Shown here: one piece after another, positions 1 through 6,270 of the stretch
Position numbering within the stretch: position 1 is the first letter of the stretch
Layout of the letters: each line of letters starts with the position of its first letter
Assembly: GCA_040757295.1 (NCBI GenBank)
Contig: JBFLXH010000052.1
Location: 1 to 17,244, forward strand
Source of the DNA: JAGXSE01 sp040757295
GTDB taxonomy: Bacteria; Bacillota; PH28-bin88
Direction of reading: 5' to 3'
Length of the DNA: 17,244 nt
Position numbers and translations under genes: made by a program
Notes under the pieces: generated by a model
Told to the model about the DNA's origin: nothing
The model's input: the letters and a program-made list of their open reading frames with translations, nothing else
Databases searched by the model: none

Positions 1-2
1 AC

Positions 3-48
3 TTTTGCGACCACGCCCCGCAATTTTTTCCGGGGCTTGGTCGCAAAA
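3..48. repeat. Large imperfect inverted repeat at the left edge
   Basis: TTTTGCGACCA (3-13) pairs with TGGTCGCAAAA (38-48). After one C/T mismatch, GCCCCG (15-20) pairs with CGGGGC (31-36), leaving a 10-nt loop. This gives 17 pairs with one mismatch. The T run lies before the stem and the A run after it, the reverse of an intrinsic terminator, so it could be an RNA hairpin, an operator or the end of a mobile repeat. It sits about 130 bp before the regulator gene. Confidence 0.7.
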
Positions 49-178
49 AACCCCCTGTGGGCGAAAATTGTCCGTGAAAAAACTTCAGGTATTATATATA
101 ATAAATAGAGTATAAATTATTTTTTGGCCAACAAGGTGAGCTTAGCTGAGTATATAGCTTTAGAGAGGACGGTTAAGG

Positions 179-943
179 GTGGATTTAAGACCGATTAAAA
201 CCAAAAAAATTTATGAAGAAATTGTCGCCCAAATTAAAAGCCTCATTAACCAGGGCGGCCTTAACCCTGGTGACCGGCTGCCTCCCGAGAGAGAATTGGC
301 TGATAAGCTGGGAGTAGGAAGGTCCTCGGTCCGGGAAGCCTTGCGGGCCTTGGAACTAATGGGATTGGTTGAGATCCGGACGGGTGAAGGCGCCTTCGTA
401 CGGGAAGTATCTCCCGATGCGGTGATCCAGCCCCTGGCTGCCATGTTAGCCCTTGAGCGGGGAACCTTTCACCAGATCTATGAAGTTCGGCGGATCATGG
501 AGTCTGCTGCGGCTTATCTGGCTGCTGAAAGGGCTTCTTTGGATGAGATAGAGCAAATGCGGGAAGCCCTGGTGCAGATGGAGCAGGACCTGGATAATAA
601 CCGTCTTGGCGATGCAGCTGACAACCAGTTCCATTTAGCTGTGGCGGCAGCTAGCCATAATCCCTTTTTGCTATCCTTAAGGCATGCTATTGCAGATGCT
701 ATTCACCAGGTAGTTCAGTCGGCAAGGAAAAAATTATATGAGACTCCCGGTAATGCGCAAAAGCTCTTGGAGCAGCACAGGGCAATTTACCAGGCTATCA
801 AAGAGGGTAGAAATGATGATGCGGAAAGATTAATGTATCATCACCTTGTTTTTGCTGAGGGTGAACTGGCTAAAGAAATTCCGGGCCGGTTGCGAACCAA
901 AAAATCCGATATACTCAATAAGGAAATCCATAAAATCTTTTAA
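179..943 (+). CDS. GntR/FadR-family transcriptional regulator with FCD domain
   Basis: A 254-residue DNA-binding regulator, the usual length for the FadR subfamily. The N-terminal winged helix-turn-helix spans about residues 8-75, with the family signature around LPPERELADKLGVGRSSVRE (34-53). The helical FCD ligand domain follows (about 85-235). Candidate metal/ligand residues are D148 and H152 (DNQFH), H200 (EQHRAI) and H222. It begins with GTG at 179, preceded by GAGAGGA at about 162-168. FadR-type regulators normally sense small carboxylates (lactate, pyruvate, gluconate or acyl-CoA) and control neighbouring catabolic genes. No such operon lies downstream, where tRNA genes follow, so its targets may be divergent genes left of the window or elsewhere. 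The effector cannot be told from sequence. Confidence 0.9.
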   Translation: MDLRPIKTKKIYEEIVAQIKSLINQGGLNPGDRLPPERELADKLGVGRSSVREALRALELMGLVEIRTGEGAFVREVSPDAVIQPLAAMLALERGTFHQIYEVRRIMESAAAYLAAERASLDEIEQMREALVQMEQDLDNNRLGDAADNQFHLAVAAASHNPFLLSLRHAIADAIHQVVQSARKKLYETPGNAQKLLEQHRAIYQAIKEGRNDDAERLMYHHLVFAEGELAKEIPGRLRTKKSDILNKEIHKIF

Positions 944-1106
944 GTATTTTCCAGGCGATCAAGGACACAGATAAGGAAAAGCCCGGGAATTGATGTGCCA
1001 GCACCTTTGGAAGGTAGAAATTGAGTTAGTCCGGGTGTGCATGGAATCCTTGCAGAAGGGAAAAAGTAGTTAGCCTATTATGTTAACAATTTCCGGTGTA
1101 AATAGG

Positions 1107-1135
1107 TTGACAGGATGGTTTGATTAGTGTATTAT
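1107..1135 (+). promoter_or_regulatory. Sigma-A promoter of tRNA-Lys
   Basis: A perfect -35 TTGACA (1107-1112), a 17-bp spacer and -10 TATTAT (1130-1135). Transcription should begin near 1142, about 14 bases before the tRNA. The match to the vegetative consensus fits a stable-RNA gene. Confidence 0.85.
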
Positions 1136-1155
1136 AAGTACCTGTGAAGAGCAGT

Positions 1156-1231
1156 GAGCCATTAGCTCAGTCGGTAGAGCACCTGACTTTTAATCAGGGT
1201 GTCCCGCGTTCGAGTCGCGGATGGCTCACCA
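1156..1231 (+). tRNA. tRNA-Lys (anticodon TTT)
   Basis: A 76-nt cloverleaf. Acceptor GAGCCAT (1156-1162) pairs with ATGGCTC (1221-1227), the D arm contains AGCTCAGTCGGTAGAGC, and the anticodon arm reads CTGACTTTTAATCAG with TTT in the loop. The T arm CCGCGTTCGAGTCGCGG follows, and CCA (1229-1231) is encoded. All stems pair. Confidence 0.97.
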
Positions 1232-1247
1232 GTTATTTCGATAACAG

Positions 1248-1269
1248 CCGCAAGGAGTTGCGGTTTTTT
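1248..1269 (+). terminator. Intrinsic terminator after tRNA-Lys
   Basis: The stem CCGCAA (1248-1253) / TTGCGG (1258-1263) has a GGAG loop and is followed at once by six T residues (1264-1269). It ends the monocistronic tRNA-Lys transcript. Confidence 0.9.
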
Positions 1270-1289
1270 AATTCTTCTTGTAATCCCAT

Positions 1290-1318
1290 TTGACTTCCTA
1301 TTTGCTGTATTATATAAT
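1290..1318 (+). promoter_or_regulatory. Sigma-A promoter of tRNA-Gly
   Basis: -35 TTGACT (1290-1295), a 17-bp spacer and a perfect -10 TATAAT (1313-1318). The start site would be near 1325, giving a leader of about 65 nt before the tRNA. The tRNA-Gly thus has its own promoter, separate from tRNA-Lys. Confidence 0.85.
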
Positions 1319-1389
1319 GATTTTACGCCAGAGAAAGTGGTCCGGTGGACCTGCTGGCGACGCAAAAACGAAAAGACTTGATAATACTA

Positions 1390-1464
1390 GCGGAAGTAGC
1401 TCAGTGGTAGAGCATCGGCTTCCCAAGCCGAGGGTCGCGGGTTCGAATCCCGTTTTCCGCTCCA
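1390..1464 (+). tRNA. tRNA-Gly (anticodon CCC)
   Basis: A 75-nt cloverleaf. Acceptor GCGGAAG (1390-1396) pairs with TTTCCGC (1454-1460) with a G-T pair at its base. The D arm is AGCTCAGTGGTAGAGC, and the anticodon stem TCGGC/GCCGA encloses TTCCCAA, so the anticodon is CCC. The T arm CGCGGGTTCGAATCCCG follows, with encoded CCA (1462-1464). Its last part is duplicated 149 bp downstream. Confidence 0.96.
1445..1463 (+). repeat. tRNA-Gly 3'-end direct repeat, copy 1
   Basis: A 19-base segment, GAATCCCGTTTTCCGCTCC, covering half of the T arm and the acceptor 3' strand of the intact tRNA-Gly. It is repeated exactly at 1593-1611. This is the tRNA position that integrative elements commonly use as an attachment site. 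Confidence 0.8.
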
Positions 1465-1473
1465 AATGAATTT

Positions 1474-1495
1474 AAGGCGCCTGGTAGGCGCTTTT
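1474..1495 (+). terminator. Intrinsic terminator after tRNA-Gly
   Basis: GCGCC (1477-1481) pairs with GGCGC (1487-1491) across a TGGTA loop, and the flanking AAG/TTT pairs extend the stem into a T run (1492-1495). A diverged version of the same sequence lies after the second tRNA 3'-end copy. Confidence 0.75.
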
Positions 1496-1513
1496 CCTGA
1501 TTCGTAGCATAAC

Positions 1514-1532
1514 CCTCGGCCTTCGGCCGAGG
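1514..1532. repeat. Perfect hairpin inside the duplicated tRNA interval
   Basis: CCTCGGCC (1514-1521) and GGCCGAGG (1525-1532) form 8 perfect pairs with a 3-nt loop. It lies between the two tRNA-Gly 3'-end copies, in a 129-bp stretch (1464-1592) where I see no gene. Confidence 0.6.
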
Positions 1533-1592
1533 CGGGTTCCCCCCTTGGGCCAGCTCGTGCTGTCCCTGCGGGGATTTCGGCAAAAGCCTCAA

Positions 1593-1611
1593 GAATCCCG
1601 TTTTCCGCTCC
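1593..1611 (+). repeat. tRNA-Gly 3'-end direct repeat, copy 2 (tRNA relic or att-like site)
   Basis: An exact 19-base match to 1445-1463, but upstream of it there is no tRNA body: no D arm or anticodon arm can be folded. Downstream the similarity resumes loosely (AATTTAA followed by a GGCGC-type terminator). The copy is therefore either the remnant of a decayed tandem tRNA-Gly or a scar or att site of an element that used this tRNA. Confidence 0.75.
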
Positions 1612-1624
1612 GTATAATTTAACC

Positions 1625-1652
1625 AAGGCGCTGTAGACTAGGTGCCTTTTTT
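1625..1652 (+). terminator. Terminator after the tRNA-Gly relic
   Basis: AAGGCGC (1625-1631) pairs with GTGCCTT (1642-1648; one G-T pair) and is followed by a run of T. Its placement relative to copy 2 mirrors the terminator behind the intact tRNA, supporting duplication of the tRNA-tail-plus-terminator block. Confidence 0.6.
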
Positions 1653-1696
1653 ATAACGCATAGGAAATTATGGTCGTTTAAAAAATGTGGATAAAT

Positions 1697-1754
1697 CATA
1701 ATTTCCGTCATGCGTTTCAACAAAGTCAACCGCATTAAGTCTTCCGAAGGAAGA
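1697..1754. repeat. Duplicated 43-bp element plus hairpin, copy 1
   Basis: Positions 1697-1739 match 3059-3101 at 38 of 43 bases (core ATGCGTTTCAACAAA). Just to its right is a 6-bp hairpin, TCTTCC (1740-1745) / GGAAGA (1749-1754). The second copy has the equivalent hairpin with one compensated pair. On the minus strand a 37-codon ORF (1781 down to 1668) crosses it without a recognisable ribosome-binding site. I cannot tell whether the repeat is coding or a structured RNA/DNA element. Confidence 0.6.
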
Positions 1755-1892
1755 TTTCTTCCCAAGGAAGACTTTGTTCATGCTTCTACAAATCGCAGCC
1801 CCAATCTTACATGACCAGATTGGGATTTGTTGGGACCAATGTTAGGCGAGATACATAAATTAATATGAGACTAAGGGTAAGGAAGGTGGGCC

Positions 1893-2135
1893 ATGGGTAA
1901 CAATAGCCTATTGCAGGAATTGGAATGCCTGCTAGCAATTGATGCTTTCCAATCCTTGTCAAAATCAGCTGTCCTCAAAATTGGTCAGTTGAATGTTATT
2001 ATCGCCATTTTGATCAAGGCGAGCATCCCTTTTGATTTATCCTTTGATCCCGGTAACAGGCGAAATGCTGCTGCGGCCAAATTATCAATATTTATTAATC
2101 CTTCCACCAATTTGCATTTTACCATTTCGTTTTGA
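1893..2135 (+). CDS. Small unrecognised protein (80 aa)
   Basis: An ORF of 80 residues with ATG at 1893 preceded by a good Shine-Dalgarno (GGAAGGTGG at about 1881-1889). The middle is hydrophobic (around LNVIIAILIKASIPF) and could be one weak membrane helix or a packed amphipathic segment. There is no motif I recognise. Codon choice is unremarkable and the surrounding DNA is poorly coding, so it may be spurious. The ribosome-binding site is the main reason to list it. Confidence 0.35.
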   Translation: MGNNSLLQELECLLAIDAFQSLSKSAVLKIGQLNVIIAILIKASIPFDLSFDPGNRRNAAAAKLSIFINPSTNLHFTISF

Positions 2136-2200
2136 GCCGGGCCCACTGTTTTCGATTAAAGATGCAGCTGGGACAAGCTTTTGTCTTGGACTAACCGGTT

Positions 2201-2506
2201 TTACCAGAAATTTTTTTGTTTATCAGAGCCAACAAAGGTCATAGCTTCAAGTAACGGAAGACCTATAAAGAACAAGTACGGTAGGGTGGTCGCCATGCTG
2301 CTGGACCTAACATTTTGCACGGCAATTTCGTTTTGGCTCTGAAATAAATTCCGGAAAGCCTGAGAAGCTTTCTTTAAACTGTCGGAAGCTGTTAAGTCAC
2401 CAAGGGCTTCAAGCATATCAATTACGCCTTGGACGGTTGGCCCTAAGAATGGGCGCATGCCTTGCACTGCTTTTATTACCTCGGGATCAGTCAGCATTCT
2501 AATCAA
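2201..2506 (-). CDS. Unrecognised small protein with a C-terminal hydrophobic segment
   Basis: A minus-strand ORF of about 101 residues. The likely start is TTG at 2506, placed 6 nt after GGGGAG; an ATG at 2499-2497 three codons further in is the alternative. The N-terminal two thirds read as amphipathic helices (LTDPEVIKAVQGMRPFLGP, then IDMLEALGDL and SLKKASQAFRNLF). Residues near 75-90 (TTLPYLFFIGLPLLEAM) are hydrophobic, perhaps a membrane anchor. I do not recognise a family with confidence. The coherent helical pattern and well-placed ribosome-binding site make it more credible than nearby ORFs. No clear terminator follows. Confidence 0.55.
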   Translation of the reverse strand: MIRMLTDPEVIKAVQGMRPFLGPTVQGVIDMLEALGDLTASDSLKKASQAFRNLFQSQNEIAVQNVRSSSMATTLPYLFFIGLPLLEAMTFVGSDKQKNFW

Positions 2507-2762
2507 AGTTAGCTCCCCTCTCAATTGGAATTTGGCAAATTATTCATTATATTATATGAACTTCCACTAACCATGCAACCACGTTGGGTAAAATTCTGTC
2601 AGTAAAAAGAGCATCTTTCAAGAAGGAACGAGAAAGTGGGTTCATTTTTCCATGGAACTTTTGGAACTCTTTTTTGTTTGTGACAAAGTGGTTGGAGTGA
2701 GAATAAGATAAGAACTAGGAGGGCCAGTTTTTGGAACAATGCGTTGAAAGGGGGTTGCTAGG

Positions 2763-2864
2763 ATGACGGAAGTTCAAAGCCCAGGAATCGGCGGTTACTT
2801 TGGGGGCAGCCGTATGTTGTTGATTTTCTTGCTGATCCTGTTCCTGTTTGATTTCAGGTACTAG
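2763..2864 (+). CDS. 33-aa membrane microprotein, YjcZ-like in layout
   Basis: A very short ORF starting with ATG at 2763, preceded by AAAGGGGG (about 2747-2754). It encodes a Gly-rich head (SPGIGGYFGGS, residues 6-16) followed by one strongly hydrophobic helix (MLLIFLLILFLFDF, 18-31) and a short charged end. A Gly/Tyr stretch plus a single membrane helix in about 30 residues resembles the YjcZ-type sporulation microproteins of Firmicutes. That is an analogy in composition and size, not a proven homology. Nothing else in the flanking 250 bp on either side looks coding. Confidence 0.55.
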   Translation: MTEVQSPGIGGYFGGSRMLLIFLLILFLFDFRY

Positions 2865-3001
2865 ATTTCTAAAAGTAACCTAAAATGGATATCTGGCTTA
2901 GCCCCAGGAATATGCAGGGAAAAGAGGTTGAGAAGGCAAGTTCTCAATCTCTTATTTCGTGTTCCCGGCACAGGTGAGCTTATTGGGGAGAGATAAAGCT
3001 G

Positions 3002-3208
3002 TTAAAGCTTACCTATAATGATGGGGGCGCCAGGCAAATCCCTTATCAGCCGATAAGCCATAATTTCTGTAATGCGTTTCAACAAAATCAACCATATTAA
3101 GGATTCTTTCAAAAGAAAGATTTTGTTTTTGTAGTACCCGGGATATGCGCCATAGTAACCCGGGAAGCTGCCACCGTAATATCCTGGGTGGCCTTTCGGA
3201 TGCTACAT
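3002..3208 (-). pseudogene. Decayed Pro-Gly-Tyr-Tyr repeat (spore-coat-like) gene
   Basis: Read on the minus strand from ATG at 3208, codon 2 is TAG. The same frame then stays open for 66 codons to TAA at 3004-3002. It encodes three PGYY units (codons 8-11, 16-19 and 23-26) joined by GGSF and GAY. The three units use different synonymous codons (CCA GGA TAT TAC, CCG GGT TAC TAT, CCC GGG TAC TAC), which is what selection on this frame would leave. Gly-Tyr-rich repeats are typical of small spore-coat proteins in Firmicutes. The premature stop and the absence of another start before the repeats suggest inactivation. An overlapping frame is also open (3257 down to 3009) but lacks such support and begins inside a terminator. 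Confidence 0.45.
3059..3120. repeat. Duplicated 43-bp element plus hairpin, copy 2
   Basis: 38 of 43 bases match copy 1 at 1697-1739. The adjoining hairpin is TCTTTC (3105-3110) / GAAAGA (3115-3120). Compared with copy 1 it swaps a C-G pair for T-A, a compensatory change. It lies within the 3' part of the decayed PGYY frame, in the same orientation as copy 1 and about 1.36 kb away. Confidence 0.6.
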
Positions 3209-3254
3209 AAAATTCTGTTCGTCCCCTTTTGCCATCTTTCTTTAACGAGTTGAA

Positions 3255-3295
3255 CAAAAAAACCGGACCAAAATCAAGTTTGATCGGTTTTTTCT
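3255..3295. terminator. Bidirectional A/T-flanked terminator hairpin
   Basis: AAAAAACCG pairs with CGGTTTTTT around an inner palindrome ATCAAGTTTGAT. T runs occur at the 3' end on both strands, so it could stop transcription from either side. It isolates the decayed region from the diguanylate cyclase gene. Confidence 0.65.
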
Positions 3296-3461
3296 CTTAG
3301 CTTATTACCAGAAAAACTAGTTGGGCTCCTAAGGGGAAAACTGGGAAGGGCTGAGGGGTTTGGGATTAAATAAAAACAATGTCATTTAATGTAAAGAAAA
3401 AAGGAAATAGGGCTGACGGTGTAGAATTCTGACCTAAAAGGTTGTCCGGGGAGGGGCGTAG

Positions 3462-5177
3462 ATGGCTTGGTTGTTCCACCGCAAGCTGAAAACAATACTC
3501 TCCCTGTTGTTTTTGCTGGCAAGCTTGCTGCCGGTCAGCGCGGCAATGCTTTGTTATTATGCATTTACCAGCAAGGCCTTGTTGGATTCTAACCGAAACA
3601 GTCTGCAAAGTGTTGTATTAAAACAAGGAGAGTTTATTAACTATTGGATAGAGGAGAGGGAGCAATATATCCGTAACCTGGCGGCTGAGGAAGTCCTGCA
3701 CTCCCTAGACGAAATGGCCCTTCAGACTTTTTTGGAGCGAAAGTTTCCTCAGTCCCTTGATTTTTCCGCTTTGGTGATGGCCAATACGGAAGGTAAAACA
3801 GTAGCAGCTTCCAGTGGACCGGAAGGGATTTTTGTTGGTGATCGGGACTATTTCCTGTCGGCTGTCCAGGGACGTCCTGGCCAGTCTTTTATATCGGAAG
3901 TATTGCTCAGCCGGATTTCCGGTCGCCCTGCACTAATAGTAGCTTCCCCTGTGGTAAGCGGGGGGCAAGCAATAGGGGTTATTTTTGGTGTGGTAAGCAT
4001 GGGCCGGATTAGCCGGCTCTTGTCCATGCTGGATTTGGGCCAAACGGGGGAGGCTTTTCTGGTTAATAATCAGGGGTTTTTTCTGACGGAAGCAAAGTAT
4101 ACTCAGGAATTAAATCAAAAGGGGCTAATCCAAGGGTCCTCTGTCCTCAGCCTGAAGACTGCTTTGGACATTGAAGGTATCTGGCAGTCCCAAAGAGGGA
4201 CGGTCCAGTATAAGGACTACCGGGGCCAGCCCGTTTTAGCGGCTTACTATGTGATGCCTGAAATGAAATGGGCTCTTATCGCTAAAAAGGATGTGGCTGA
4301 AATATTGGCCGGGGCAGGCAGCCATGCCTTAGGGCTTGGACTCCTAATCGGCCTGGGAGCTGCATTGTTATTTCTACCTTTTTTTATGGGGATGGCCAAA
4401 GGCCTGATAGAAGAGCCTTTGGCTTCATTAGCTGGCGCTGCCCGGAGGATTGCAGAAGGGGAATTGGGACTTACAGTTGAGAATAGCGCACCCGCCTCGG
4501 AAATTAACAGCCTTCTGCAATCTTTTAACGCCATGTCGACACGCCTAAAAGAATACCATTCCAGGCTCTTGGGGCAGGTTGACCTGATTGAAACCCAAAA
4601 AGCAGAACTCAGTTATCAAAATGAAGAACTCTTGCGGGCTCAAACCCGCTTATTGGAATTAAACCGACAGTTGGAGGAACTAGCCACCACCGACTCCCTT
4701 ACCGGGCTATATAACCGCCGCTATGCCATGGCCAGGCTGCATTCAGAAGCTACCAGGGCCCTTCGCTACGGTTATCCTGTCTCCGTGATTATGATCGATG
4801 TGGATCTTTTCAAACAAATCAATGACCGGATGGGTCACCAAAGTGGGGACCGGGTGTTGGCAGAAATTGGCTCCCTTTTGTCCAATGGGGTGCGCTATTC
4901 TGATGTGGTCTGCCGATTTGGCGGGGAGGAATTTCTCGTTATTCTGGCCATGACCGGACTGAAAGAAGCGGCTCAGTTAGCGGAGAGGCTGCGGGAAAGA
5001 ATTCAAAACTATTCCTTTTTGGAAGATAATTGCCATGTTACTATCAGCCAGGGAATTGCCAGCCTTGAAACAGGTTCGGAGGGACTGCCCCTGGACCTCT
5101 TAATTGAGGATCTTTTAAACAGGGCGGATAATAACCTGTATAAGGCCAAAGAAAAAAGAAATCACATTACCTGGTAA
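3462..5177 (+). CDS. Membrane diguanylate cyclase with Cache, HAMP and GGDEF domains
   Basis: A 571-residue inner-membrane sensor predicted to make cyclic di-GMP from two GTP. In order: transmembrane helix 1 (about 10-34); an extracellular double-Cache-like ligand domain (about 38-280, with GDRDYF and LIVASPVV typical of such folds); transmembrane helix 2 (about 289-312); HAMP (about 312-362); a coiled linker (365-408); and a GGDEF domain (about 409-571). The active site is GGEEF at 487-491. RYSD at 478-481 is five residues upstream and matches the RxxD inhibitory site, so product feedback is expected. The start ATG follows GGGGAGGGG. The ligand is unknown. It is monocistronic, with hairpins on both sides. 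Confidence 0.93.
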   Translation: MAWLFHRKLKTILSLLFLLASLLPVSAAMLCYYAFTSKALLDSNRNSLQSVVLKQGEFINYWIEEREQYIRNLAAEEVLHSLDEMALQTFLERKFPQSLDFSALVMANTEGKTVAASSGPEGIFVGDRDYFLSAVQGRPGQSFISEVLLSRISGRPALIVASPVVSGGQAIGVIFGVVSMGRISRLLSMLDLGQTGEAFLVNNQGFFLTEAKYTQELNQKGLIQGSSVLSLKTALDIEGIWQSQRGTVQYKDYRGQPVLAAYYVMPEMKWALIAKKDVAEILAGAGSHALGLGLLIGLGAALLFLPFFMGMAKGLIEEPLASLAGAARRIAEGELGLTVENSAPASEINSLLQSFNAMSTRLKEYHSRLLGQVDLIETQKAELSYQNEELLRAQTRLLELNRQLEELATTDSLTGLYNRRYAMARLHSEATRALRYGYPVSVIMIDVDLFKQINDRMGHQSGDRVLAEIGSLLSNGVRYSDVVCRFGGEEFLVILAMTGLKEAAQLAERLRERIQNYSFLEDNCHVTISQGIASLETGSEGLPLDLLIEDLLNRADNNLYKAKEKRNHITW

Positions 5178-5190
5178 ACCATTATTGTTA

Positions 5191-5218
5191 GGCCCGCCAG
5201 GAATACCTCCGGCGGGCC
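5191..5218. terminator. GC-rich hairpin between convergent genes
   Basis: GGCCCGCC (5191-5198) pairs with GGCGGGCC (5211-5218), with an inner AGG/CCT. There is no clean T run on either side. Its position between the ends of two convergent genes makes a shared terminator the likely role. Confidence 0.6.
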
Positions 5219-5231
5219 GCAAGTTACAGGG

Positions 5232-5603
5232 CTACTTTTTGGCTGGCATTCCGCAGGCCAGTGTTCCTTTGGGGACAATACAAATAAAGTCAAAGGGTTG
5301 GTCTCCCCTTTGCTTAAACCGGTGCATCTCTTCCGGGAGAACTAATACACTGCTTCCAGCCTCCAGGAGGTGCTCCCCTCCCTCATAAGAGACGGCGCCG
5401 GAACCTTTTACCACAAATACTTCATGCTCCCAGGGGTGGGCGTGCCATTCAGTCTGGGCTCCCCCCGTCAGACTGAAATACCGCAGTTCAAAATTGGGGG
5501 CGCCTTTGGCTTCTGTCAGCATCCATTTTACCGTAACCCTGCCTGGGCTGTCTGGGATCATGACCTCTTGTTCCTCGGTGGTTTTTAGGTCAGTGACATA
5601 CAT
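5232..5603 (-). CDS. Small single-domain cupin protein
   Basis: A 123-residue cupin beta-barrel protein. The start was set to ATG at 5603, six bases after GGAGAGGTG; a GTG three codons upstream overlaps that ribosome-binding site and is less likely. Cupin motif 1 is visible as GGAQTEWHAHPWEHEVFVVKG, giving two His, Glu and a following Gly. Motif 2 is VLPEEMHRF, which supplies the last His. These residues normally bind a divalent metal. Stand-alone cupins of this size include isomerases, dioxygenases and simple ligand binders, so the substrate cannot be named. It converges on the diguanylate cyclase gene and is divergent from the htpX remnant. Confidence 0.85.
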   Translation of the reverse strand: MYVTDLKTTEEQEVMIPDSPGRVTVKWMLTEAKGAPNFELRYFSLTGGAQTEWHAHPWEHEVFVVKGSGAVSYEGGEHLLEAGSSVLVLPEEMHRFKQRGDQPFDFICIVPKGTLACGMPAKK

Positions 5604-5701
5604 TGTTGACACCTCTCCTTCCGGTGGGCTTATTACTTATCTTCTTCGTTCTTTTTGTAAAACCTTCTGCTTGAGTCTCCTTAAGTTTGAAGAAAAATCC
5701 C

Positions 5702-6242
5702 AATTCATTTGCCGGGCATTTCCCATTCTGCTATAGCGGTAACCCAAGGGCTTTTGCGGCTTCTTAACTGGGAGGAATTAGAAGGTGTGCTGGCCCATGA
5801 GCTGGCCCATATTAAAAACCGGGACGTCCTGGTGAGTACCATTGCCGCGGTCATGGCCGGGGCTCTTGCGCTGATTGCCCGGATGGGCATGTACAGGATG
5901 ATGTGGGGTGGCAGGCGGAGGGAGCACCCCGCTGCCCAGCTGATTATGCTGTTGGCGGTGGTATTTGCTCCCATTGCTGCTATGCTAATACGCATGGCCA
6001 TTTCTCGCGGGAGGGAGTTTCATGCGGATGCTACGGGAGCGGATATTTCCGGTAATCCCAGGGGGCTGGCCAACGCCTTGGAAAAGCTGGAGGGCACAGC
6101 GCGCCATCGCCCAATGGAAGTTAACCAGGGAGCTGCCCATATGTTTATTGTTAACCCTTTAAAGGCGGATGCTTTATCTAGGATGTTCAGCACCCACCCG
6201 CCTATTCAGGAACGAGTAAACCGCCTGCGCCAAATGCGGTAA
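5702..6242 (+). pseudogene. htpX: N-terminally truncated HtpX-family M48 metalloprotease
   Basis: The open frame (TTG 5709 to 6242, 177 codons) matches the C-terminal two thirds of HtpX, a membrane zinc protease for misfolded membrane proteins, normally near 280-300 residues. The zinc site is intact: HELAH (ORF residues 30-34), with the third-ligand Glu in REFHADATG (about E103). A pair of hydrophobic segments lies between (41-60 and 76-97). The first 100 or so residues, with the N-terminal membrane hairpin, are missing. Bases 5702-5716 encode NSFAG in another frame, resembling the NAFATG that precedes this point in full HtpX, so the junction looks like a deletion plus frameshift. There is no Shine-Dalgarno before the TTG. 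Probably non-functional. Confidence 0.75.
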
Positions 6243-6252
6243 TAAAAAGACG

Positions 6253-6270
6253 ACCCCCGGCTCCGGGGGT
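6253..6270. terminator. Shared terminator between htpX remnant and dacA
   Basis: ACCCCCGG (6253-6260) and CCGGGGGT (6263-6270) form a perfect stem. It is followed by TATCTTTT on the plus strand and, on the minus strand, by CGTCTTTTTATTA. This suits termination of both convergent transcripts. It overlaps the last base of the dacA stop codon. Confidence 0.8.

Noticed and set aside
1387..1626. 79-codon minus-strand ORF over tRNA-Gly
   Set aside because: It is antisense to an intact tRNA and the duplicated tRNA end. tRNA loci often yield such spurious frames.
3009..3257. 82-codon minus-strand ORF as a real gene
   Set aside because: It begins inside a terminator without a ribosome-binding site, and the overlapping PGYY frame has the synonymous-codon pattern of the true former gene.
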